This document shows positions 23,424-35,235 of a stretch of 64,000 bases of DNA, in pieces; the stretch's first letter is position 1; the number at the start of each line of letters is the position of its first letter. This DNA is from Prinsepia uniflora (Eukaryota > Streptophyta > Magnoliopsida > Rosales > Rosaceae). The stretch is taken from assembly GCA_032719365.1 (NCBI GenBank), contig CM064870.1:44486194-44550193 (forward strand), read 5' to 3'. The notes under the pieces are model-generated. The model was not told where the DNA came from. It made no database searches and was given only the letters and a program-made list of their open reading frames with translations. A program made the translations under genes and the position numbers.

Positions 23424-25558
23424 TTTCAAAACCCGTCCCAAATCCCACGGGATTAATGCGGGACGCGCCTGATCTCGTCTAATACAGAGTGTCAGATAAG
23501 GGAAAATTCTGACTTTAGCCCGCTCGGGGCTTTAGAGAGCGCCAGGATCCGGAGGGGGAGTGTGATGCCTCGGTCTCTGATACAGCCCCCATCCGCGATC
23601 AACCTAAAGGGCATTTATACCCTTCACTGCCTAAAAAAAAAGAACTTATAAAAACAATTTCAAAAAAGACAAATATTTATACCCTTCACTAAAAAGCATG
23701 CATGCATTCGAAAATCAGTTATCAAATTATATGGGTCTTGGCCCAAAATCGTAAATGAAACCAACCATACGAGCCACTGCCCAAATCCATGTGGGACTCA
23801 GCCCAAAACCAGTATATATATCATATAACATATAACCAATCCTGTCACGGTTTCCAAAGCTACGAGCGTGCTACCCGGGGTCTCAAATCCCAAGTCTCCC
23901 CAAGGTCCACCTAGGTTATTGTTCACAGATCAATGACCCTCCCTATGGGTTATAATCCATAAGCCTTCCTGAGAGTAAGGTACCCAACGGGGGCGACTCC
24001 ACTCAATTAATGCTCCGTGACTACTCCGAGGTCCACCCAGGCCAACGACCCTCCCTAGAGAAAACAATCCATAAATATGGATGGTATATGATAATCCATT
24101 TCGAAATCTTTCTTAAAACCTTTCAAAGGATTCATGCCCAGTCCCCGTAAACCGTCATGAACCTAGAAATCCATTTAGGGTCTCCGACCCGAAATCACAA
24201 TTGTAAACCAACTGGGCCTCAAGCCCGAACTCATGACTCAATTGGGCATCAAGCCCGATACCTCAAGGTCAGTCACGATTCCAATTGTAGTGATGTGTGC
24301 AACCATCCGTACATGACCGCTCTCAATCCTGGTATGTCGCCGTGAACATATCAACCGACGCGACCACATCTAGATCATGGTGCACACGTCACCGATCGAT
24401 CTCCTAAACCGTCAGCTCTCCGAAGTTGAGTTTCCAGTGGCTGCTTGACAACGGAACGTGCGTCGTGACCTCTCCGGAAGGAAGACATCCCCAGTCCGGA
24501 GGCGAGCGTCGTATCGTCCGTCGCCGTGCACACATCACTCGCCGCGACCACGACTCAGGCCCGTAGGTCAGCAATAGGGCCATATGCCCGAGATAAACCA
24601 AATGGGTCCCATGCCCGAGTTTACCTTTTCAAATCCAAATCCATTTACTTAAATCAAAACTACAAATACGTATAAGCACCGTATAAAACTGAAAACCTCG
24701 AAATACATGCCAATACGTAAACACACACAAATGCACTCATGGCATCACAAAACATGTTCAAAAAAGCATATAAAACATTTAAGCATGCATCAAAATAGAA
24801 AATAAGGTCCACTCACAGAGCGTTCGAAGCCGTGCCTCGATAGGGGCGCCATACGCCTCTCCCGGGCCAATCACCGTCTCCGGGACTCCCGAACCTGTCC
24901 AAATCACTTTAGAGGGTTACTAACTACTAAATTAACCCCTTATTAAAGCCCCGTAATTTTTCGGAATTTTTAACTATTTTTAAAGTCGATCCTAAACCTT
25001 CGGACATCCCGAACTATATCGAAACGATGTCCGATCGACACGAAACCAGTCCTAAAATGTTCGTTACATCGAATAAATGATTTCACATGTTAGAACCATC
25101 CCCAAAAAGTGGGACACGCACCCACACATGCCGACAACAACCCCTGCGCATGGGAGTCACGCGCCCAGCTACAGGGTCATCTTCCTCCTCGCGAAGGCCA
25201 GTCCGGCCGGTTCACTAGTTCGGCCGGTCCAACTGGACCAGCGTGACTGGTCTAACCCCATATCTCATCCATTTTTTGTCCGTTTTCACCTAATCCAATT
25301 CCTATGGTTTCCTTTCTTCATTTCCTACCTATCTATGTCCTCAAAACACCCAAAAAGGTCCTAAAACTCGTTGGTTCAGAAAACCATTTTGAACCCAAAC
25401 TTCCTATCCACGGTCTGGGTACTTCTAGGGTCAAACCTTCATCCTAAGGGTCCCAATAGGTTCCTAGGATCACTAGAAAGAGGTTTGGGGGTTCGATTAG
25501 CCTAGCTAATCCGTAATTAGTCTTAATTAACCCCTAAAATCAGGGACAGGTCGTTACA
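23424..25558 (-). repeat. LTR of the deleted element (same LTR family)
   Basis: About 2.1 kb. The plus-strand right end is GGGACAGGTCGTTACA (25558) and the left end TTTCAAAACCCGTCCC, a mutated family terminus. It has GTCCACTCAC near 24812 but lacks the partner GTGAGTGGAC at the expected place near 23630. A block with GGTTCACTAGTTCGGCCGG resembles the sister copy at 31980-32030. Confidence 0.75.
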
Positions 25559-26497
25559 AAATTGACCAGACCCAGCCCAAAAAATTCGTAAAAACACACC
25601 CAAATATCAGTAAAAGATATTTACCCCTCTGTTTTCATAAACATGCACCATAAGAAATACGATCAAATAAGTAAAACCAATATAGAAAACTAATAAGTCG
25701 TTAACTAAGAATTATTTTATATTATTTTATACCATTTATACTTGACTTTTAATATTAAAATAATAAACAATTAGATAAAATAAATATTTTGTGATATTTT
25801 TGTAAAAATAAATAAATCTTGGAATTTGGAGCGTTTTGGCTAAAGAATCGTCCCGATCGGAATTATAATGAAAGAATTATGGACGAAATTTAGTGAAATT
25901 CAATAAATCCATTTTTAAAATTAGTATTTTGCAGAAGCCCAAATTTTGTTTGCCCAAACCCAAAATCCGAAGCCCAAACTCAAAAATCTGAAGCCCAGGC
26001 CCACGACCCATGTCTGACTCCTGCCAGAGCCCAAAGCATCACTTCAATAGGCGCGGACCGAAATAGAATGCTCCCAGTTGCGCGTGTACGCCGAATCCCC
26101 CTTCCATCTGTCAGCGCCAATCGCGCGACAGTCGTACGCGATTGTCAACGCGCGCCTACCGACCGCCGCACCTTTTATCAGCACACGCATACCGAGCAGC
26201 CGCTCCTCCTGATCTGCCTGTCGCATCGAACTCTCCATACACATGTTAGCTGTCGCCCGAAGACCTACTCCTCCCCTGGCCAGCTTACAGCTGCTGAATT
26301 TTCCAGCCTTTTCCAGCTGGTCTCTACCGAGTCACATCACCAGCCCTATTTCCTGATTTTTCAAACTTTTTTTGCTACTTTTTCAACATATTTTCCACAA
26401 AAATCACCCAATCTCATCATTTCACTTTTGAATTTTTTTATTGTAATTTGTATTTACTTTACTTTATTTTTTTAGAGTTTTATTTGATTTTTTTTCC

Positions 26498-26507
26498 TAT
26501 AAATAGG
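26498..26507 (+). promoter_or_regulatory. TATA box in LTR-like block
   Basis: TATAAATAGG, followed about 25 bp downstream by a CATTGTAAAG stretch and a pyrimidine-rich leader, as in plant LTR promoters. Confidence 0.6.
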
Positions 26508-26646
26508 AATGCCATCTTCATTGTAAAGAGTCCTCATTTTTCCATTTCTTCCATTTTTCTTAGTTTTTAGTTCTTGGTTTAGTTCTTTTGTTTCTCTCTT
26601 TTGAGAGACATTTTTGGGGATCATTTGTAACTTCTTTCGATTATTT

Positions 26647-26676
26647 ATTTTAATTTAATTTAATTTAATTTAATTT
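26647..26676. repeat. TTTAA microsatellite
   Basis: About six TTTAA units in the LTR-like block. Confidence 0.9.
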
Positions 26677-27375
26677 GTTCTTAGTTTCATTTTATTTATT
26701 TTGTTCTTAGAATTTCTTAAACTTCTCTTTAATTACATTTTTATGCTTTCCTTAAGAAAAACCTAAGGCTAGGTGATTCTTGAATTTTTAAGACCGAATT
26801 CCTCGAATTTCTTCTTTCATCTTCACAAGTTTCCTGCCGCTGTTCAGTAATTCTTGTGAAAAGCCATCTTTTTCTACTTAAATTCTTGTTATTGTTTTAG
26901 TTTTATTTATAATTTCATATATGTGTTGGTATTTTCTTTCTAACATTTGTAAGTATGAAAACAATCTCCATGTGTTTTATTTTCTGAATTTCTCTTACTT
27001 CATATGTTTTAGTGCTTCATACTTCAATTTGATGCTAAGTGTCGGCCGCTGTCAATGCACTTAGTATTTGATTGAAGAGATTTTAATGTCGACCGCTGTC
27101 GATGCATTTAATCACAAACTTAAGGTAGATCATATTGTAAGTAATAATCCGTTGTTCGGTGCATTTATAATATGAAAAACGTATGCATATAATGGAGATG
27201 ATGAAGGTAGGGTTTCGTGATTGGTTGAATATAAGCATGATGTTAGAGTGTTAGTAAAAAATGTATTTAAAAGAAGTTTATTTTAGGAGTAGTTTTAAAT
27301 AATATTATTGTTAAGTTTAATTTAATTCTTAGTTAGTGTTTTCTTTAGTTTAGATTACAAATCTTTTCAAACCTC

Positions 27376-27490
27376 CCTTTAATTCTTTATTCTTTTATTC
27401 TTTTATTCTTTTATTCATTAATTCATTAATTCTTTACTTGTTCATTCCTTAATTCATTTATTCTTTAATTCATTTATTATTTTATTAATT
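27376..27490. repeat. TTCTTTTA / TTCATTAA degenerate short repeats
   Basis: Repeated TTCTTTTA units pass into TTCATTAA and TTCATTTA variants. Confidence 0.8.
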
Positions 27491-29357
27491 TATTCTTTCT
27501 CACTAACAAATTATTAATGTTCCCTAATTTCCTCAGTTAAGAACGATCTCTATTTACCAATACTACATCTACACAAAAAATGTTTAAATTGTATAATACT
27601 CGAATTACGTGTTTAATTTAATGCGTAGTTTGAGCGTCATAAAAAACACCAACGGCCTACACCCCCTTGAACATTCTCCGAGCATAACTATCGGAAAAAT
27701 AACCTGGACACCACCAATAGTAGCCATGATATCCCATCCTTCGTACATGACCATGCTAGAAAGCCCATGTACTATGCGTATACAGGCCCCAGGATGTAAC
27801 GGAGACATACTCCAAACACCAAACCGAGAAAAAGATAATCACCATAAATATCCATCTCAGGATCTGCGGAGCCCTGCTCCGGATGTCTAAGGGCCAGTCA
27901 AACCCCGAGGATGGTCAACTGTGGAACAGTCACAGAAAAATAACCCAAAACATCGTTTAGAGCATATATCAAAGTAAAGTCAAACCATAAACCCAGCCCT
28001 AAGCCCAAAACATAGTTCACACACGCAAATTCGTAAAATCGGTGTCCAAACATATCAATGAGTAACTGAAATCATATATTCATATGTCAAAACAACCACA
28101 ACCAGAATATGTATTCAAATCATGTAAAATAGTTCTATATACATTCAAGACAATTTGAAAACAAAGGTCCACTCACAGTACGTCTGAATGTGCTCATTCT
28201 TGAACCGTGTGCTCCTCTGAGGTCCCTAGAGTGTCCTCGTCTAACAAAGTCACACCCGAAGTTCACCAAAAATCCATATAAGTTCATACACACGCCCTAA
28301 ACCCTAAAATAGGAAACGCATCCCAAATGCACTTCTAGAGGAGAAAAACATCAAAAACTACCCTCAAACGACTTCTGATCGGCCTGAAACTGCCACTATT
28401 GGATTCAGAATGTCAAAACTTTTCGAACAAGACCAATTTCACCTCAAAATTCAAGCCCACACACCCACGCGTGCCGATCAAAGTTCAATCTAAACCTACG
28501 GGGCTGGTCAATGCCTATGACATCAGCTGTTGACATCAGCCCCAACTGACGTGTCAGTAACAACCTTGACACAACCTACCACATGGAAACCTTGACATGT
28601 GCCACGTGGCACCACCCATCCTCTTCCACATGTCACTTGATGATGTCATCATGATGTTACCTAGTGACATCATTATGACGTCATGATGACATCACCCTCA
28701 CCAACGAAGGAGGCCGCACTAATGCGATTGTCGCTGTGGTCGCTGCCGTAGCCAGCCAAGAAACCTTCATTGCAGGTCCAAACTCCAAATCTTCATATCT
28801 CCCTTATTTCTAAACCAAATTAGACAAATTATATATCAAAATCCATCTACTCAACCCAAGGAATCCAAACTAAGACCATAATTGAAAAAAGCTACCTAGA
28901 TTTCAAGTTATCAGCCTCGAAAGCTTCGGGTGTTCATCCTCCTCTCATCACCTTCATTCCCATCCGTTTGTTCTTCAACCTCAACCTCCCTAGGATCGTG
29001 AGAGTCCCTTGAATGCGTTTCTTACCTTAGTTTCACTCAAAAGTTCCTCAAAATTAAAAGGCAATGATTGGGTGATGTATGGTTTTTTTTTTTTTTTGTG
29101 TGTTTGTATGGTTGAATGGAAACAAGAGAGAGTTAGAGTGATAAAATAAGATGATAATCCTCTAACATTATCCAATACCCCAAAATATCCATATTTCCTT
29201 CTTTCCAACAATGCCCCTACCAAAAATGGAAAGCTAGGCATAAGTTCAAGGGAAAAATGGTCCAAGTGCCTAAATTAGATTCGAAAAATACCAACAAAAT
29301 CACCAAAAATCCCCAAAAAACTGCAGACTTACATAATTAAATTTTTGAGTCGTCACA

Positions 29358-29939
29358 CCCATAAATATGGACTGCCTAATATGACTTGGCAAACATCCAA
29401 AGGAACCACCTCACATGTCACTTCATCGATATATCGATTGGTAATAGAAAATTTGAAGGTACATTGCTTCGTGATCTACAAGTCAGCATTCTTCTGAATT
29501 TATCCTAAGTATGGTTTAGGATGTGGTGTGGTGTCTAAACCCACTTTTCTTACTAAAGCCTCTTAAATAAGGTTTTTTTGACTTCCAGGGTCAACGATAG
29601 CTTGTACAACACTTTGCTTCACTGGAATATTCACATGAAAAAACTCTTCACGATCGTGTGTGTCTTTAGTATCTACTGGTCTTATCATAAGGATAAGTAT
29701 AACATCAGGTTGGTTCAACTCTAGAAACTCTTCTACCTATTGTGCAATTAAGGTTTCTTTTCTGTCATTTCTACTCTGGTTGTTTTTCTCATGCTTTGGC
29801 CACAACTCAAGATAGAGTATCCAGCATTTGTCTTTGGTATGTCTGCTGGTTTGACATTGATCATAGTAGACCTTCTGTGTCTGACCTTCCTTGCTCAACT
29901 TCCCTTTTTTCTTCAAGTCAGTTTTGTTGAAAGGTTTTG
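29358..29939 (-). pseudogene. gypsy gag zinc knuckle and protease remnant
   Basis: Minus-strand reading continues the gag of the 20.6-34.5 kb element after the solo LTR at 29941-33097. The segment CQTSRHTKDKCW resembles a CCHC knuckle whose first Cys is changed to Tyr (YYDQCQ). Below 29737 lies a decayed protease region ending near 29358 with a stretch close to GSPYLW, where the nested LTR begins. In-frame stops are present. Confidence 0.65.
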
Positions 29940-29940
29940 A

Positions 29941-32900
29941 TGACAAGACCCATCCCAATCCCCCCGGGATTAGTGCGGGATGACCCTGCTCCCGTCTGAC
30001 ACGAAGTGTCAGACAAGGGATATTTCCGACCTTTGCCCTCCTGGGCTATCAGAGTACGCCAGGATCCGGAGGAGGTATGTAATATCTCGGTCTCTGCTAC
30101 AGTCCACAATCTGATGTCAACCTGAAGGGCAGTCAAAACATTAAAAGTTGTGAGTGGACAAAAATAAAGAGTTTATAAAACATTTCATGAGAAGACATTT
30201 GTACCCTCCACTAAAAAGCATGCATGCATTCGAAAACCATTTATCTATAAAAACCATAATGAAATCAAATATACGGGCCACTGCCCAAATCCATAAGGAA
30301 CTCAGCCCAAATCATAAGAAACTAACCATACGGGCCATTGCCCAAAACCTGTGTAAACGCACATATCACAATCCATATATCATATATATGTATATCTCAT
30401 AAGGCATACATCATATATACATATAATTCACACAACCAATCCTGTCACGGTTTCCAAAGCTACGCGCGTGCTACCCAGGTCTCAATCCGAGTCTTCTCAA
30501 AGTCAAGATCAATGTCCGCAGACCACTGACCCTACCTGAGGTAATAGTAATCATAGCCTTCCTGAGAGTAAGGAACCCAACTGGGGGGTGACTCCACTCC
30601 GTCGGTGCTCCGTGACTACTCCGGGGTCCACCCAGGCCATCGACCCTCCCCAGAGGAGATAATAGAAGTAAAGGAAGGTATATGAATACATATATACACA
30701 TAACATAAACATTCATGCCCGGTTCCCTTGAACCGTCATGATCCATAACATCCATAACAAGGGTTCATGCCGGTTCCCATAAACCGTCATGAACCAGAAT
30801 GACCTGACAAAGGTTCATGCTGGTTCCCATAAACCGTCATGAACCACAATGACCTTTCCAGAGTTCATGCCGGTTCCCATAAACCGTCATGAACCACAAT
30901 GACCTTTCAAGAGTTCTTGCCGGTTCCCATAAACCGTCATGAACTTGGAACTCCATCTAGGGTCCCTGACCCGAAATCATCAGTGTAAAACAACTGGGTC
31001 TCGTGCCCGAACATATGACTCAACTGGGCACCGTGCCCGATATCTAAGGGTCAGTCACGACTCCGATCATAGTGATGCGTGCAACCATTCATCCAGGACC
31101 GCTCTCAATCCTGGTATGTCGCCGTGAACGAATCAACCGACGCGACCACCACAAGATCATGGTGCACTCATCACCAATCGCTATCCTGAACCGTCAGCAC
31201 TACGAAGTCGAGCCTCTCCAGGCTGCCCGACCACGAATCGTGCATCGTGACCTCTCCGGAAGGAACACATCCTAATCCGAAGGCGAGCGTCGTATCGTCA
31301 ATCGCCGTGCACATAGCACCCGTCGCGACCACGATTTAGACCCGAAGGTCGTAAATAGAATCATATGCCTGAGACAAAACCAAATGGGTCTCATACCCGA
31401 GTTTATCCTTCTAGAAATCCAAAACCTTTCATTTAGACCAATAAAGAAATACAGACCCGTATAGGCACCGTATAAGGTCGAAACCTCGAAATACGTGTTT
31501 ATACGTAACCACATACAAATGCACCCATGACATCATCAAACATGTAATAAAACATATAATAAACATTTATGCATGCACCAATTTAGAAAACAAAGTCCAC
31601 TCACAGATCGTCCGAGCTGCCACCTCGATTTGCGTGCCATTCGGCTCCCTGAGCCGATCACCATTACCGGGATTCCCAAACCTGTCCAAATTTTAATAGA
31701 AGGTTAATAACTACTTAATTAACCTCCCATCAAAGCCCCGTAATTTTCCTGAACTTTTAACTATTTTTAAGCCGACCCTAAACCTTCCAATGCCCCGAAC
31801 CATATCGAGACGGCGTCCGATTGATACGAAACCAGTCCCAAAATGTTCGTTACATCGAATAAAATATTTTCCATGTTGAACACTTTCCCAAATTATGGCC
31901 CACGCGTCCTCACTAGCCCCTAGAAAGTCGAAAACACTGTTCATCGGCACTAACCTCCAGCAGACCGGTTTTACTGGTCCTGACCGGTTCACCTGGTTTG
32001 GCCGGTCCAACTGGATCGGCGTGACCGGTTCACAGCCCTAGACACCCCCATTTTTCATCCTAGTTCTTCCTTTTTGGTTCCTTTGTTCCTATTTTCATGT
32101 TTTCCATCCATTGCAATCCTTAAACACAACCTAAAAACCGCCTAAACCCATGGTTCGATTTTGAACCAAACGGTTCAAAGTTCCCAAAACTCTCCCATGG
32201 CTGCCCAGCCATCCCAAGATTCCTTAAACCTTCCTAACATGTCCCTAGCAACCTAATGGACTCATTAAAACCATTAAAAACCAACCATAACAACAAAAAT
32301 GGAAAAATGGATCAAAATGGGCTAACCGTGAACCTCACGGGTTCTTCCTCCTTCCAGCCGCCGTGGACGGCGGTTCTAGCCGCCCAGCAACCTCCTCAGT
32401 CTCCCTGGTCCTTTGCCTGGTCATGGGTGAAGAGTGGATGGGTTTTGGGTTGCACGGATGGGAGGAAAATGGGTGAGATCGGGTGGGTGTTTTGTGTGTG
32501 TTTGAAATAGAGAAAGGAAATGCACGGTGCATGAAGGAAAAGGAATGGCCTGTGGATGGGTGACACTTGTCACTCATCCATAGGGCAGGAATTAAATATG
32601 TCGGCCCCACTAGAGTCCAAAAGTTAACTCGTTTCATAATTCGTGCAATAGTGCACTTGAACTTCTGTGAACCGTAACTTCGCCGTCGAACGTCCGAATT
32701 CGACATGCCGCCTGTCTACGGATTCGTATCGTCCCCATATACGTAACGGTCTTTGGCCCTCGGCCATCGGACCTCCCAGTCAAAAAGTCAACATTTGACC
32801 CCTTTTAACCAAAATTACCAAAATGCCCCTAAATTTCCGAACGTCATAACTTCTTCCTCGAACGTCAGATTTGAACGTGCCACCTGTCTATGAACTCGTG

Positions 32901-33097
32901 ACATCACGAACTACGTCACGGTCATCGGTCAAAGTCCATTTGACGGCCCGAACGAAAAGTCAACGTTTTGCCCATGCCCAAGGGCAAAACGGTCATTTCG
33001 CATCGTTCGTCCGATTTCGCCTAACTAATCACCGATTAGCCTCACTAATCGTGATTAGTCGCTAATCTAATCTAGGAATTTGGGACGGGTCGTTACA
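29941..33097 (-). mobile_element. Solo LTR, minus orientation, TSD TTTGA
   Basis: The plus-strand ends are TGACAAGACCCATCCC (29941) and GGGACGGGTCGTTACA (33097), with the perfect duplication TTTGA at 29936-29940 and 33098-33102. Length is 3157 bp. It sits inside the gag of the outer gypsy element. Both mirrored motifs are present (near 30151 and 31595), as are the 50-bp tandem array and GACCGGTT-rich repeats near 31970-32030. No gene inside. Confidence 0.95.
30714..30945. repeat. 50-bp tandem repeat, about five units
   Basis: The core GGTTCCCATAAACCGTCATG recurs with an exact 50-bp period (starts of AAACCGTCAT at 30781, 30831, 30881 and 30931, with a variant at 30730). It is confined to this solo LTR. 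Confidence 0.95.
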
Positions 33098-33102
33098 TTT
33101 GA

Positions 33103-33925
33103 TCTGTCATCCTTCTTATTAGTACTTTTATTTTTCACCTAAATATCAATGGCCTTCATAGTAGCTTTTTCAATAGTATCTACGGTGAACAATTTTAGTT
33201 CTTTCCGTATGTAATGGGAAAGGCCTCCGGTATACTTCATGAAATTGTCGTAATCATTGTTGTCAATGTCTAGAACCATAGCTTTGTTATGGAACTCTGT
33301 TGTATACTTTTGTACAGACTGCCCAAATCTTTGTTTGAAATGTTGCCATCTTTCATCTTCATAGCCAATTGGATAGAATTGTTTTATCAAAAGCATTTTG
33401 AAGTTCTTCCAAGTCAAATCTGAGACAGCATACCGTCTCTAATAGGACTTCCACATGTAAGGCATGGCTTGAAAGTTTCAAACTTGCAAATTTAATCTTT
33501 TGCACATGAAAATACTTATAAATTGTGAAATTAGTTTCTAATGTATCTATCCAGTTATCTAGCTTTTCAGTTCAACATTATATATAGGGATATCAACCTT
33601 AAAATCAATTTTTAAGGTATCAATAGAACTTTTGTTGTCACCTGATTCAACTTCCTTTTTTCATTAGATTAGCTTGTATGTTGTCTTCATCTTCGCTATC
33701 CTCAACAACCTTTTTCTTGAGCTTTTGATAAGACTCATATGAAGTTGATGAACATGAAGGTTTTCCAGTCTTCAAACTATTCACGAGTTTAAGGATTGAT
33801 GCATACAATTTTTCAACTTGCTGCTCAACCTTATTGATGCAATCGCTATCACTAGATGTATCTCGTTTGTTTTCTCCGGTCATAGTGTCTCTCTCGGACC
33901 TTGGCTTTCGATGCACGAGCAAAAA
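33103..33925 (-). pseudogene. gypsy gag, N-terminal and capsid part
   Basis: The minus-strand frames 33647-33922 and 33139-33417 give a gag-like protein. A charged N-terminus is followed by the capsid signature W.NFK..L..QFYPIGYEDERW and YTTEFHNKAMVLD, typical of Retrotrans_gag. A frame break lies near 33420-33640. The solo LTR then cuts the ORF at 33102 and the zinc knuckle is displaced to 29.9 kb. Gag would form the virus-like particle; this copy cannot. Confidence 0.8.
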
Positions 33926-34004
33926 ACCTAAAATTTCGTCTCTAGAAGTTTTCCGTTGGTTGCGAGTTGAAACCTTAAACCACTGTCACCTTCTCAGATC
34001 TGGT

Positions 34005-34016
34005 GTTTTGATACCA
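34005..34016 (-). promoter_or_regulatory. PBS of the gypsy element (mutated)
   Basis: The minus strand reads TGGTATCAAAAC right after the 5' LTR end, a tRNA-Met PBS with changes in its 3' half. Confidence 0.7.
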
Positions 34017-34018
34017 CT

Positions 34019-34479
34019 TGATCCAAAACTAATAATCGATTGAACTATGAATTCCTAGTTTATAGGAATAAGGGAACGAGAGGAATTTTAAGACAATTAG
34101 AGAATTAAGAAGGAAGAAGCTAGGGAAAATGCTTTTGAGTTTTTCTTTCAGACATTCTTCACTCATTTCAATGAATAACTTACATATTTATACAAGATTT
34201 GGTTGCTAAAATTAACTAAACTAAAATAGTAAATTATTTTAAGCCATAAAGAATGAATAACTTAAAATCTCATTCTTTAAAACCAATTTTTGGAAATTAT
34301 CCATACAATATGTTATCAGGGTTCGAACTTGAGACCAATTGTCAACACTAGAATCAACTGAACTAGATCCACTTGATTTAGTTTTTATAGTTTTAAATAA
34401 TTTAATAATATAATATAATATAATTAATTATAATTATATTATATTATGTTTAATTTTGTTGGTAGATCCCCCTGAATCA
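34019..34479 (-). repeat. 5' LTR of gypsy element
   Basis: 461-bp LTR, partner of 20631-21018. It is followed on the plus strand by the target duplication ATAAA (34480-34484). Confidence 0.85.
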
Positions 34480-34484
34480 ATAAA

Positions 34485-35235
34485 GAATTAGGTCGATATT
34501 GAATATGTATAATGTAATCACATTCCCTATGCAATGTCATATTTAATACTATATATTATTTTAAATTAAGATTATTATTTTATATTTTTCAATTCTATGA
34601 AATATCATATTTAATTTTTTTTATACATCAATGATTTATTATTATGTTTGTTAACCTGGAATTTTGGAATTAATTTTTTTGAATTTTATGTGAGTTGAAT
34701 TATTTAAGAAATTTTTTTAGCTATTAAATAACATCTAATTTGCAAGTAATTTTACTTTTCATGATGATTAAAAATGAAGATCTGCCTTAAAGTTCATTCT
34801 TTATAGGATAATTTTGTATGAGATATCACAAATTTAATAATTGAAAAAACGAAATAAATATACAATGTGTATAATATAATCTTCCGTATTATTATTGTTA
34901 ACAAAATAGTTTGCTATCGGTACCAAGCGTAGGATTTGTAAATAATTTGAGGAAAGTCGCTACTAGGTAGTGATGAATTGTGACAAAATAAAGTGTTGGT
35001 TGCATGTTTTGGGAAGGACGGAAAGAGACAAGAAGCACGAGTAGATGCAAGTAATCCGCTTTCCTGGTGAAGTGTAATGCTCCTCCTGTATTTGCCTATT
35101 CAATATTCAATATTCAATATTCAATATTCAATATCAAGTTGCGAACATCATCATGGATTCATCATCCACTCTTCCCAGTTTCCACTCTGTACCCAACACT
35201 GCAATTCTCTCTCTCACTCATAAATCATAATCACA
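34485..35235. other. Intergenic and 5' region of DPE1
   Basis: AT-rich sequence without a recognised gene. A short TTCAATA microsatellite (about 35099-35134) lies 100 bp before the DPE1 start, within its probable leader. I see no unambiguous TATA box. Confidence 0.6.

Larger units (their letters stand above)
22750..25558 (-). mobile_element. Internally deleted Tekay/Del-like retrotransposon
   Basis: On the minus strand: 5' LTR (25558 to 23424), PBS (23422-23408), a short gag-like interior with a decayed zinc knuckle (PGHFQRECPHHPDDG near 23160-23215), then the end-of-pol signature AATTTCGGGGGCGAAATT near 22788-22805, a polypurine tract AAAGTGGGTAGAT, and the first roughly 24 bp of a 3' LTR (TGTGACGAGCCTGCCC), which stops at 22750. 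Everything from mid-gag to the end of pol is deleted. The left junction falls inside the host element's RNaseH frame. No matching target duplication was found. Confidence 0.65.
25716..27635 (+). mobile_element. LTR-like insertion with its own promoter, family unresolved
   Basis: This block differs from the surrounding LTR family. It has a GC-richer start (25930-26280), a clear TATA box, a long T-rich leader, AATTT and TTCTTTTA repeats, and a 3' end with GAACGATCTCTATTTACC, reminiscent of Tat/Athila LTR ends. Exact termini and target duplication could not be fixed, so the coordinates are approximate. The 26068-26475 ORF is probably chance. Confidence 0.45.
25563..29357 (-). mobile_element. LTR of related subfamily, interrupted
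   Basis: The plus-strand left end is TGACCAGACCCAGCCC (25563) and the right end GAGTCGTCACA (29357); on the minus strand it starts TGTGACGACTC. It carries GTCCACTCAC near 28170 with a GCCTCGA-type block. A foreign LTR-like segment (about 25716-27635) interrupts it, leaving roughly 1.9 kb. No PBS lies next to its 3' end; only four bases separate it from the neighbouring LTR at 25558. The flanks CCCAT and AAAT do not match, so deletion probably removed one side. Confidence 0.6.
20631..34479 (-). mobile_element. Ty3/gypsy retrotransposon, minus strand, TSD ATAAA
   Basis: The outer element is bounded by LTRs at 20631-21018 and 34019-34479. Both start TGATCCAAAACTAATAATCGA and end GATCA or AATCA on the plus strand. 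The 5-bp duplication ATAAA is perfect (20626-20630 and 34480-34484). On the minus strand the order is 5' LTR, PBS, gag, zinc knuckle, protease, (RT missing), RNaseH end, integrase, PPT, 3' LTR, which is canonical Ty3/gypsy order. Later insertions at 22750-29357 and 29941-33097 account for much of its 13.8 kb. All coding parts are decayed. Confidence 0.9.

Noticed and set aside
30714..30945. CRISPR-like regular array
   Set aside because: The 50-bp units are contiguous repeats without unique spacers, in a plant LTR.
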